Notes under the pieces: generated by a model
What the model was told of the DNA's origin: nothing
The model's input: only the letters and a program-made list of their open reading frames with translations
Databases searched by the model: none
Source: Selenomonas sp.
GTDB taxonomy: Bacteria; Bacillota; Negativicutes; Selenomonadales; Selenomonadaceae
Direction of reading: 5' to 3'
Assembly (NCBI RefSeq): GCF_022771645.1
Contig: NZ_JALFCU010000089.1
Location: 1-7,627 of the forward strand
Length of the DNA: 7,627 bases
Program-made: the position numbers and the translations under genes
In this document: piece after piece, positions 1-5,335 of the stretch
How positions within the stretch are numbered: the first letter of the stretch is position 1
How the letters are laid out: each line of letters opens with the position of its first letter

Positions 1-63
1 ATAGTCGCGGTCCGGGGACATCAGCGGCGAAAACGTTTGCCGCTGATCGGACTTCGTGGACAT
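1..63 (-). CDS. 5' end of an unidentified gene (first 21 codons)
   Basis: Reading leftwards from an ATG at 63-61 the frame is open to the window edge and encodes MSTKSDQRQTFSPLMSPDRDY. A perfect AGGAGG lies at 77-72, with 8 nt between it and the ATG, and a consensus-like promoter lies further upstream at 172-144, so this is very probably a genuine gene start. The visible peptide is polar, with no signal peptide, membrane segment or recognisable motif. The product cannot be named from 21 residues. The gene is divergent from the kor operon and separated from it by about 400 bp. Confidence 0.72.
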   Translation of the reverse strand, partial: MSTKSDQRQTFSPLMSPDRDY

Positions 64-111
64 AAAAATTGCCTCCTGAATGGAACGGTTTTGAAAAATG
101 ACAAAAAAATC

Positions 112-140
112 GGCGCTGCATGTCTCCGCAAAACAGCGCC
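112..140 (-). repeat. inverted repeat with T-run in the leader of the leftward gene
   Basis: On the minus strand GGCGCTG (140-134) and CAGCGCC (118-112) form a perfect 7-bp inverted repeat around a 15-nt loop, followed by GATTTTTTT (111-103). It looks like an intrinsic terminator, but the predicted transcription start (about 137) falls inside the left arm, so the full stem may not be transcribed. It could instead be an operator over the start site or a weak attenuator. Confidence 0.45.
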
Positions 141-143
141 AAT

Positions 144-172
144 AGTATATAGGAAGGTGGATGATTTGTCAA
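144..172 (-). promoter_or_regulatory. sigma-70-type promoter of the leftward partial gene
   Basis: On the minus strand a perfect TTGACA (-35, 172-167) is followed after exactly 17 bp by TATACT (-10, 149-144). Transcription would start near position 137, giving a leader of about 75 nt to the ATG at 63. It is among the best promoter matches in the window. Confidence 0.8.
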
Positions 173-335
173 CCGCACGCGGACATGTTCACACTCCACG
201 CACGAGCCTTGTGCCTGATGCGCGGATGCTTGTGCGTTGGTTTCCTTTTTGCACACGTCCCCGCCGTACTCCGTCAGATTCCGTCGTGCCGCTTCATGTG
301 CACGCATCCGCTGTATACATGAACGGAATTTACAC

Positions 336-371
336 AAATCTATAGATTTTTCCACGCTATTCTGCTATGAT
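336..371 (+). promoter_or_regulatory. candidate kor operon promoter region with palindrome
   Basis: TATGAT at 366-371 is a good -10 box on the strand reading into korD, but no good -35 lies 15-18 bp upstream. The -35 position is instead occupied by the perfect palindrome AAATCTATAGATTT (336-349). A weak -35 overlapped by a palindrome suggests activator- or repressor-controlled transcription. The start site would be near 378, leaving a leader of about 80 nt. I do not recognise the palindrome as a known operator. Confidence 0.4.
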
Positions 372-459
372 GTAAAAAGTATCGCCTCTATATCATACAA
401 GGCATACCAATTCTACATAGATAACAAACCCCATGTGTATGGCTCTAGGAGGGACCCGT

Positions 460-663
460 ATGAAATCGGACATCACCATCAAGATGGCCCGGTGCAAGGG
501 CTGCGGCATCTGCGTCGCGTTCTGTCCAAAGCAAGTGCTCGCGCTCGATGAGCTCGGCAAGGTGCACGTCGTACATGGCGAAGCGTGCATCGCCTGCGGC
601 CAGTGCGAGCTGCGCTGCCCGGACTACGCAATCTTCATGGACAAAAAGGAGGCGGCAGTATGA
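460..663 (+). CDS. korD: 2-oxoacid:ferredoxin oxidoreductase, delta (ferredoxin-like) subunit
   Basis: A 67-residue protein with two complete bacterial-ferredoxin signatures: C12-x2-C15-x2-C18-x3-C22-P and C43-x2-C46-x2-C49-x3-C53-P. It should carry two [4Fe-4S] clusters and pass electrons between the thiamine-diphosphate subunits and soluble ferredoxin in the cytoplasm. The start at 460 is preferred over an in-frame ATG at 433 because AGGAGGG (447-453) lies just upstream of it and the family usually begins close to the first cluster motif. Its stop overlaps the korA start (ATGA at 660-663), indicating translational coupling. It is the first gene of a four-gene operon. The protein alone could be any small 2[4Fe-4S] ferredoxin; the context identifies it as the delta subunit. 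Confidence 0.93.
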   Translation: MKSDITIKMARCKGCGICVAFCPKQVLALDELGKVHVVHGEACIACGQCELRCPDYAIFMDKKEAAV

Positions 664-1802
664 CGGCGAAAGCAAGGCTCATGCAGGGCAACGAGGCGTG
701 CGCCGAGGGCGCGATCGCAGCGGGCGTCAATTTCTTCGCGGGCTACCCGATCACGCCGTCGACGGAGATTGCCGAGACGATGGCAAAACTCTTGCCGCAG
801 CACGGCGGCAAGTTCGTGCAGATGGAGGACGAGATTGGCTCGATGGGCGCGATCCTCGGCGCGTCGCTCGCGGGCGCGAAAGTCATGGACGCGACGAGCG
901 GCCCGGGCTTTTCGCTGAAGCAGGAGCTCATCGGCTACGCGGCGTGCGCCGAGATCCCGTGCGTGCTCGTCAACGTCCAGCGCGTCGGCCCGTCGACCGG
1001 CCAGCCGACGGCGCCGTCGCAGGCCGACGTCATGCAGGCGCGCTGGGGCACGCACGGCGACCATCCGATCATCGCGCTCGCGCCGTGGAGCGTCCGCGAG
1101 ACGTACGACGTGACCGTCATGGCCGTGAACTACGCCGAGCGCTTCCGCACGCCCGTCATCCTGCTCATGGACGAAGTCGTCGGCCATCTGCGCGAGAAGG
1201 TCGTGCTCCCCGATGCGGTCGACGTCTATCCGCGCCGCAAACCGACGAAATCCCGCGCCGAGGGCTACCAGCCGTACACGCCGGACGCGGACCTCGTGCC
1301 GAACGTCGCCGACTTCGGCCAGGGCTACCACATCCACGTCACGGGCCTCATCCACGACGAGACGGGCTTCCCCGTCGGCAGCCCGAAGATCACGCAGGAC
1401 TCCATCGCGCGCCTGCATGAGAAGATCATGCGTGCGGGCGACGAGATCATCCACACGGAGACGGCATTCATGGACGATGCCGAGTACGCCGTGCTCGCGT
1501 ACGGCGGCACGGCGCGCACGGCATACGAGGCTGTCCGCGCCGCCCGCGCGAAAGGCCTCAAGGTCGGCCTCGTGCGCCTCATCACGATCTGGCCGTTCGC
1601 GGACAAGGTGGTCGCGGAGCTCGCCAGTAAGATGAAAGCCCTCCTCGTCGCCGAGATGAACTACGGCCAGCTCGTGGGCGAGGTCCGCCGCGCCGCTGCC
1701 GGCGCCTGCCCCGTCGAGCTCTGCGGCAAGTACAACATGCAGGCATTCGAGCCGCACGAGATCGAGCAGGCGATCGACGACCTCGTCGCCGCGCACAAAT
1801 AA
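660..1802 (+). CDS. korA: 2-oxoacid:ferredoxin oxidoreductase, alpha subunit (KorA/VorB type)
   Basis: A 380-residue subunit that, with KorB, decarboxylates a 2-oxoacid to acyl-CoA using thiamine diphosphate and ferredoxin, or runs in reverse as a reductive carboxylase. Family motifs are clear: GYPITPSTE (28-36), QMEDEIGS (54-61, with the acidic residue that typically activates the cofactor), TSGPGFSLKQE (79-89), NVQRVGPSTGQPT (105-117) and ARWGTHGD (127-134). Family members usually have QRGGPSTG; Val replaces the first Gly here. The C-terminal part from about residue 270 matches the transketolase C-terminal-like domain. The start at 660 has AAGGAGG (645-651) in front of it and overlaps the korD stop. 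An earlier in-frame ATG at 585 lies inside korD and is rejected. Annotation as 2-oxoglutarate or 3-methyl-2-oxobutanoate oxidoreductase is equally possible from sequence. Confidence 0.93.
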   Translation: MTAKARLMQGNEACAEGAIAAGVNFFAGYPITPSTEIAETMAKLLPQHGGKFVQMEDEIGSMGAILGASLAGAKVMDATSGPGFSLKQELIGYAACAEIPCVLVNVQRVGPSTGQPTAPSQADVMQARWGTHGDHPIIALAPWSVRETYDVTVMAVNYAERFRTPVILLMDEVVGHLREKVVLPDAVDVYPRRKPTKSRAEGYQPYTPDADLVPNVADFGQGYHIHVTGLIHDETGFPVGSPKITQDSIARLHEKIMRAGDEIIHTETAFMDDAEYAVLAYGGTARTAYEAVRAARAKGLKVGLVRLITIWPFADKVVAELASKMKALLVAEMNYGQLVGEVRRAAAGACPVELCGKYNMQAFEPHEIEQAIDDLVAAHK

Positions 1803-1817
1803 AAGGAGGCATACGAA

Positions 1818-2642
1818 ATGGAAAGAAGCTACGAGAAATATTTCCGCCAGAACCGCCTCCCGCACCTCTGGTGCCCCGGCTGCGGCAACGGCATCGCCAT
1901 GAAAGCCATCGTGCAGGCCATCGAGAAACGCGGCCTCTCGCAGGACAACACGGTCATCGTCTCCGGCATCGGCTGCTCGTCGCGCGCGTCCGGCTACATG
2001 GACTTTGACACGCTCCACACGGCGCACGGCCGCGCGATCCCGTTCGCGACGGGCATCAAGCTCGCGAACCCGGACCTCAACGTCGTCGTCATCACGGGCG
2101 ACGGCGACTGCACGGCCATCGGCGGCAATCATTTCATCCACGGCTGCCGCCGCAACGTCGACCTGACGGTCGTGCTGTTCAACAATGAAATCTACGGCAT
2201 GACCGGCGGCCAGGCGTCGCCGATGACGCCGCTCGGCAAGAAGGCCACGACCGCGCCGTACGGCTCCGTCGACCGCACGTTCGATGCGTGCAAGCTCGCG
2301 GAGGCGGCCGGCGCGACGTACGTCGCCCGCTCGACGGCGTTCCACGTCAACCACCTCGTCGACATGATCGCCGGCGGCCTCGACAACAAGGGCTTTTCCT
2401 TCATCGAGGCCTGCGTCCAGTGCCCGACGGCCTACGGCCGCAAGAACAAGATGGGCTCGCCCGCGAACATGCTGAAGTGGATGCGCGACAACGCCGTCAT
2501 GAAGGCAGCCTGGGACAAGCTGCCGGACGACAAGAAGACGGGCGAGAAGTTCCCGATCGGCGTCTTCTACAGCGCCGCAGCCACGGACTACGACACGGCC
2601 TATGATGCCGTCATCGAACGCGCGGGAGGTGCAGCAAAATGA
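1818..2642 (+). CDS. korB: 2-oxoacid:ferredoxin oxidoreductase, beta subunit (TPP-binding)
   Basis: A 274-residue thiamine-diphosphate-binding subunit. The N-terminal WCPGCGNG (18-25), Cys53 in GIGCSSR and a cysteine near 199-202 (EACVQCP) are the likely ligands of the proximal [4Fe-4S] cluster. GDGD at 95-98 together with NNEIYGMTGGQ (122-132) forms the Mg-TPP-binding motif, and SPMTPLG follows, as is typical of KorB. Length is normal for the family. AAGGAGG at 1803-1809 sits 8 nt before the ATG, and the gap from the korA stop is 15 nt. Its TGA overlaps the korC ATG (2639-2642). The motif set is complete, so the enzyme should be active. Beta-subunit motifs do not settle the substrate. Confidence 0.94.
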   Translation: MERSYEKYFRQNRLPHLWCPGCGNGIAMKAIVQAIEKRGLSQDNTVIVSGIGCSSRASGYMDFDTLHTAHGRAIPFATGIKLANPDLNVVVITGDGDCTAIGGNHFIHGCRRNVDLTVVLFNNEIYGMTGGQASPMTPLGKKATTAPYGSVDRTFDACKLAEAAGATYVARSTAFHVNHLVDMIAGGLDNKGFSFIEACVQCPTAYGRKNKMGSPANMLKWMRDNAVMKAAWDKLPDDKKTGEKFPIGVFYSAAATDYDTAYDAVIERAGGAAK

Positions 2643-3169
2643 GGAAACAGCTCAGATTCTCCGGCTCCGGCGGCCAGGGCGTCATCACGGCGGCTATCAT
2701 CTTCGCCGAGGCGGCCGTCGCCGAGGGCAAGGAGGCCGTGCAGTCACAATCGTACGGCCCCGAGGCGCGCGGCGGCGCGTCGAAAGCGGAAGTCATCATC
2801 GATGACGCGCCCATCTACCATCCGCACGTCGAAGTGCCGGACATCGTGCTCGCCATGACGCAGAAAGCGGCGGACAAATACGTCACAGACCTCAATCCCG
2901 ACGGCATCCTCGTCCTCGACGAAGAGCTCGTCCCCGAGCCGCCCGCGTTCCCGCACACCGTCCGCGTCCCCATCACGAAGCTCGCCATCGAAGAAATCGG
3001 CAAGCCCCTCTTCGCGAACATCGTCGCCCTCGGCGCCATCACGCACCTCACGGGCCTCGTCTCGTTCGACCAGGTGAAGGAGTCCGTCTCCCACCGCGTC
3101 CCCCCGCACACCGTCGAGCAGAACATGAAAGCGCTGCAGGTCGGCTGGGATGCCGTGGATGGGAAATAA
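2639..3169 (+). CDS. korC: 2-oxoacid:ferredoxin oxidoreductase, gamma subunit
   Basis: A 176-residue gamma subunit. It opens with the glycine-rich GSGGQGV (9-15) and carries SYGPEARGG (38-46), both hallmarks of the pyruvate/ketoisovalerate oxidoreductase catalytic (gamma) domain, which takes part in coenzyme A binding in this superfamily. The length is typical. GGGAGG at 2624-2629 lies 9 nt before the ATG, and the ATG overlaps the korB stop, so the two are probably coupled. It is the last gene of the operon: a strong terminator follows 17 nt after the stop codon. Confidence 0.93.
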   Translation: MRKQLRFSGSGGQGVITAAIIFAEAAVAEGKEAVQSQSYGPEARGGASKAEVIIDDAPIYHPHVEVPDIVLAMTQKAADKYVTDLNPDGILVLDEELVPEPPAFPHTVRVPITKLAIEEIGKPLFANIVALGAITHLTGLVSFDQVKESVSHRVPPHTVEQNMKALQVGWDAVDGK

Positions 3170-3186
3170 ATATCAAAATCGCGCGT

Positions 3187-3227
3187 AAAAAATGGCTCCG
3201 CCGAAACATTCGGCGGAGCCATTTTTT
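3187..3227. terminator. bidirectional intrinsic terminator between korC and rlmH
   Basis: Two perfectly complementary 19-nt arms (3187-3205 and 3209-3227) surround a 3-nt loop (ACA). The core is GGCTCCGCCGAA paired with TTCGGCGGAGCC, flanked by A6 on the left and T6 on the right. Read in either direction it is a GC-rich stem followed by a U-run, so it can stop both the rightward kor transcript and the leftward rlmH transcript, as expected between convergent genes. Confidence 0.95.
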
Positions 3228-3233
3228 GTGCAT

Positions 3234-3713
3234 TCACCAATGATACTTCTCCCCGCGCATGATCTTGAAGGCGCGGTAAATCTGCTCCGTGAGGAGCAGG
3301 CGCACCATCTGATGCGTGAACGTCATGCGCGAGAACGAGAGACGGCAGTCGGCGGCTTTGCGAACAGCCTCGGAGAGGCCGAACGCGCCGCCGATGAGGA
3401 ACGTGATGCTGCTGCGGCCTTGCGTCATGAGGGACGCAAGCTCGGCCGAGAGCTCTTCGCTGCTCTTCTCTTCGCCGTAGACGTCGAGCACATAGAGGTA
3501 ACTGCCGTCCGGCACCTGTTTCAGCAGGCGTTCGCCTTCCCGCGCGAGCACCTGCTGCTTTTCTGCCTCGGACGGATTCTCCGGCATTTTCTCCTCGTGG
3601 ATCTCGCGGATCTCAAACTGCGTGAAGGGCACGAGACGTTTTTTATATTCAGTCATGCCAGCCGTGAGATATCGTTCTTTCAGCTTGCCTGCGCAGACGA
3701 TGGTGATTTTCAT
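3234..3713 (-). CDS. rlmH: 23S rRNA (pseudouridine1915-N3)-methyltransferase
   Basis: A 159-residue SPOUT-class methyltransferase of the RlmH (formerly YbeA) family. It methylates N3 of pseudouridine 1915 in helix 69 of 23S rRNA on assembled 70S ribosomes, using S-adenosylmethionine. The N-terminus MKITIVCAGKLKE, the glycine-rich FLIGGAFGL (105-113, part of the trefoil-knot SAM site) and the C-terminal stretch with TFTHQMVRLLLTEQIYRA (131-148), ending GEKYHW, are typical, and the length matches the family. An AAGGAG lies 15 nt upstream of the ATG, slightly farther than usual. The gene lies downstream of the decarboxylase on the same strand with an 86-bp gap containing a stem-loop, so it may be partly cotranscribed or have a promoter I cannot see. 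Confidence 0.96.
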   Translation of the reverse strand: MKITIVCAGKLKERYLTAGMTEYKKRLVPFTQFEIREIHEEKMPENPSEAEKQQVLAREGERLLKQVPDGSYLYVLDVYGEEKSSEELSAELASLMTQGRSSITFLIGGAFGLSEAVRKAADCRLSFSRMTFTHQMVRLLLTEQIYRAFKIMRGEKYHW

Positions 3714-3747
3714 AATGATTTATTGGCACTCCTTTGCAGCAGACGAA

Positions 3748-3776
3748 AGCCGTCCCTGTGCTTGGCAGGGACGGCT
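3748..3776 (-). terminator. stem-loop between the decarboxylase gene and rlmH
   Basis: The arms AGCCGTCCCTG (3748-3758) and CAGGGACGGCT (3766-3776) are a perfect 11-bp inverted repeat with a 7-nt loop. In the transcript of the upstream decarboxylase gene (minus strand) the stem is followed by TTCGTCTG, a poor U-run. The better T-run (ATTTTTATTTT, 3779-3789) is on the opposite strand, where no gene needs it. It is most likely a leaky terminator or 3'-end-protecting hairpin that lowers read-through into rlmH. Confidence 0.6.
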
Positions 3777-3799
3777 CAATTTTTATTTTCTGTGGTGTT

Positions 3800-4972
3800 T
3801 TACGAATGTGCCGCCATGCGGAGGTCTTGTTCTTCGCCTTTCGCGGCGCATTCTTCTTCGTAGATGTACGTCGGCGCGATGTCGAAGCCGTTGAAGCGTG
3901 TCGCGGAGACGGACGTATAGGCGCCGATGTCGGTCGCGAGGACGTGGTCGCCGATCGTGAGGCGCGGGGTCTCGTAGTCCTCCGCGATCACGTCGATGCC
4001 GTCACACGTCGGGCCCGCGATGGTCGCCCGCTCTACGGGGCCGTCCGCGAACGTGAACAGCGGATAGTGCCAGTGGTCGAACAGCAGCCCCGTGAACGCG
4101 CCGTAGATGCCGTCGTCGAGGATGTACCACGGATGGCCGTCGCGGTCTTTCGTGCCGATGACGGACGCGACGAAGTTCGCGGCCGTGCCGGGGATGAAGC
4201 GGCCCGGCTCGCAGTAGACGGCCGTCTCGGGGAAGAGGCGCACGATCTGGCGGTCGATCGTCTCCATCATGGCCGCGACGTCGACGGCAAGGCCGTCCAT
4301 GTCCGGCACGGGGAAGCCGCCGCCGATGTCGAGGTCGGTGAGCGCGAGACCAGCAGCCTTTGCCTCATCGAAAAGGCCATGAACGAAGAGCAATGCTTCC
4401 TCGTACGCCGCCGTCGAGAGCGACTGGCTGCCGACGTGGAAGCAGATGCCGACGGGATTGAGGCCCGCCGCTTTCGCTTTCTGCAAAAGAGGAATCGCGT
4501 CCTCCGGGTGCGCGCCGAACTTCGTGTTGAGGTCGACGAGCGCGCGCTTGTTGTGCACGGCGATGCGCACGAGGACCTCCGCGTCGGGGACGTACGCCGC
4601 GATTTTCGCGATCTCGCTCTCGTCATCGAACGTCATGCGCTTCACGCCGTAGGCGCGCGCCGCCGCGAGGCCGCGCGCATCCTTCACGGTGTTCGCGTAG
4701 ATCATGCGCGAGCCGTCGATGCCGAGCATCGCGAGCGCTTCGATCTCGCCGGCGCTCGCGACGTCGAAACACGAGCCGAGGCCCGCGAGCGTCTCGAGGA
4801 TGGCCGGCTCCGGGTTCGCCTTCATGGCGTAGTAGACGCCGGCGTGCGGCAGGTGCTTGCGGAGGAACTGGTAATTCTCCGCAATCTTCCCCGTCGAGAC
4901 GACGAAGAACGGCGTCTCGTGATGTTCGAGGATTTCGTTCATTTCATTTTCGCTGAGGTGAAAGCTTCTCAT
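3800..4972 (-). CDS. ldc: lysine/ornithine decarboxylase, Selenomonas type (fold III, PLP)
   Basis: A 390-residue PLP enzyme of the alanine-racemase-fold (group IV) decarboxylases, expected to convert lysine to cadaverine and ornithine to putrescine in the cytoplasm. Visible motifs: YYAMKAN with the PLP lysine at 51, HVGSQ (179-183), DIGGGFP (215-221), CEPGRF (254-259, phosphate binding) and GPTCDGID (320-327, with the catalytic Cys323 and Asp324 contributed across the dimer). From memory, the Selenomonas ruminantium enzyme is 393 residues with its PLP lysine also at 51. Ala44, Gly45, Val46 and Pro54, four of the five residues reported to allow lysine use there, are identical here; the fifth, Ser322, is Thr. 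In Selenomonas cadaverine is attached to peptidoglycan. Minus-strand AGGAAGGG lies 7 nt before the chosen ATG; the frame stays open upstream, but without a better start. It could be called ornithine decarboxylase by homology alone. Confidence 0.93.
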   Translation of the reverse strand: MRSFHLSENEMNEILEHHETPFFVVSTGKIAENYQFLRKHLPHAGVYYAMKANPEPAILETLAGLGSCFDVASAGEIEALAMLGIDGSRMIYANTVKDARGLAAARAYGVKRMTFDDESEIAKIAAYVPDAEVLVRIAVHNKRALVDLNTKFGAHPEDAIPLLQKAKAAGLNPVGICFHVGSQSLSTAAYEEALLFVHGLFDEAKAAGLALTDLDIGGGFPVPDMDGLAVDVAAMMETIDRQIVRLFPETAVYCEPGRFIPGTAANFVASVIGTKDRDGHPWYILDDGIYGAFTGLLFDHWHYPLFTFADGPVERATIAGPTCDGIDVIAEDYETPRLTIGDHVLATDIGAYTSVSATRFNGFDIAPTYIYEEECAAKGEEQDLRMAAHS

Positions 4973-4987
4973 AACACAACCCTTCCT

Positions 4988-5154
4988 GTCGGAGGCGCTG
5001 ACGGCCGCCGTCCGGCCATCTTGCGGCATCTTTTCCGCCCTGCCCGCGTCGTCAAATCCTCGGCGTAGCTCTGCTACGCCTTGCGGTTTGACTCCTTGCC
5101 ATGACGAAAAATCTGCGGCAATCTGTCCGAACTTCGTCCGACATCGCCTCCTAC
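4988..5154. repeat. 167-bp structured repeat-like element in the decarboxylase leader
   Basis: The ends are inverted repeats: GTCGGAGGCG at 4988-4997 against CGCCTCCTAC at 5145-5154, 9 of 10 positions complementary. Inside are a compound hairpin at 5051-5092, the near-palindrome GACGGCCGCCGTC, and similar TGCGGC-containing segments near 5022 and 5114. It shows no coding potential and fills almost the whole predicted 5' leader of the decarboxylase mRNA between its promoter and its RBS. It resembles dispersed intergenic repeats I associate with Selenomonadales genomes, but copy number cannot be seen from one window. It matches no riboswitch known to me, and I do not see lysine-riboswitch conserved boxes. 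Confidence 0.55.
5051..5092. repeat. compound hairpin inside the decarboxylase leader element
   Basis: The apical stem GGCGTAGC (5062-5069) and GCTACGCC (5073-5080) is a perfect 8-bp inverted repeat with a 3-nt loop. It is enclosed by a second stem, GTCAAA-T-CC (5051-5059) with GGTTTGAC (5085-5092), which pairs perfectly apart from one bulged T. In the minus-strand mRNA this would be a stable two-tier hairpin about 80-120 nt before the decarboxylase start codon. It has no adjacent U-run, so it is not an intrinsic terminator. Confidence 0.7.
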
Positions 5155-5182
5155 GAAAAACAGATAAAATTTCTTCCCGCTT

Positions 5183-5211
5183 ATTGTAGTACAGTTGTCC
5201 GTCGATGACAA
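5183..5211 (-). promoter_or_regulatory. promoter of the lysine/ornithine decarboxylase gene
   Basis: On the minus strand TTGTCA (-35, 5211-5206; 5 of 6 to consensus) is followed after exactly 17 bp by TACAAT (-10, 5188-5183; 5 of 6). Initiation would be near 5176, giving a leader of about 204 nt. Its -35 end lies 11 bp from the -35 of the divergent regulator promoter, so proteins bound between them could affect both. Confidence 0.75.
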
Positions 5212-5212
5212 G

Positions 5213-5241
5213 AAAAAATGTTTTGACGGTAGACATTTTTT
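5213..5241. promoter_or_regulatory. inverted repeat between divergent promoters (candidate operator)
   Basis: AAAAAATGT (5213-5221) and ACATTTTTT (5233-5241) are perfect 9-nt inverted repeats separated by 11 bp, with centres about two helical turns apart. The repeat covers the -35 box and most of the spacer of the regulator promoter and begins 2 bp beyond the -35 of the decarboxylase promoter. This geometry suits a dimeric repressor or shared operator, plausibly for the XRE-cupin protein itself. The A/T-rich arms weaken the statistical case. Confidence 0.5.
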
Positions 5242-5251
5242 GCCGTATGAT
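5223..5251 (+). promoter_or_regulatory. promoter of the XRE-cupin regulator gene
   Basis: TTGACG (-35, 5223-5228; 5 of 6) and TATGAT (-10, 5246-5251; 5 of 6) are separated by exactly 17 bp. Initiation would fall near 5258, in the TATATATA run, giving a leader of about 110 nt to the ATG at 5369. Confidence 0.8.
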
Positions 5252-5267
5252 ATATATATACGCAATG

Positions 5268-5304
5268 AAGCGGTGACTATTTGGGGTCTCCGCTTTTTTA
5301 TTTT
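5268..5304 (+). terminator. terminator-like hairpin in the regulator's 5' leader
   Basis: AAGCGGTGAC (5268-5277) pairs with GTCTCCGCTT (5286-5295) at 9 of 10 positions (one T-T mismatch), with an 8-nt loop, followed directly by TTTTTTATTTT (5294-5304). It has the form of an intrinsic terminator and begins only about 10 nt after the predicted start site, upstream of the regulator's RBS. It would abort most transcripts from the 5223-5251 promoter at about 40 nt unless antitermination occurs. I see no convincing competing antiterminator. Confidence 0.65.
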
Positions 5305-5335
5305 CCGTCCAAAGGAAGCTGCTCTTGAGCTTATT

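Larger units (their letters stand above)
64..459. other. non-coding divergent region between the partial gene and korD
   Basis: This stretch of almost 400 bp has no convincing gene. Short open frames here lack RBSs and family resemblance. From left to right it holds the RBS of the minus-strand gene (72-77), an inverted repeat at 112-140, that gene's promoter (144-172), about 160 bp in which I see nothing functional (173-335), a 14-bp palindrome at 336-349, a possible -10 box for the kor operon at 366-371, an A/T-rich leader, and the korD RBS AGGAGGG at 447-453. Confidence 0.6.

Noticed and set aside
37..551. Plus-strand open frames of 102 and 104 residues upstream of korD
   Set aside because: No RBS or recognisable protein features. 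They overlap the divergent promoter region and korD in another frame.
624..2354. 576-residue open frame antisense to korA and korB
   Set aside because: Its composition (Arg, Asp, Val, Ala runs) is that of a frame opposite GC-rich codons. It has no RBS, family motif or coherent domain, while the plus-strand genes have full motif sets.
3734..5068. 444-residue plus-strand open frame across the decarboxylase gene
   Set aside because: It is an antisense shadow of the decarboxylase, rich in Arg, Val, Asp and Ala, with no RBS. It also crosses the stem-loop and the repeat element.
4973..5176. Lysine riboswitch in the decarboxylase leader
   Set aside because: It was attractive given the enzyme and the leader length, but I could not find the conserved lysine-riboswitch boxes, and the structure is dominated by one long hairpin and inverted termini.
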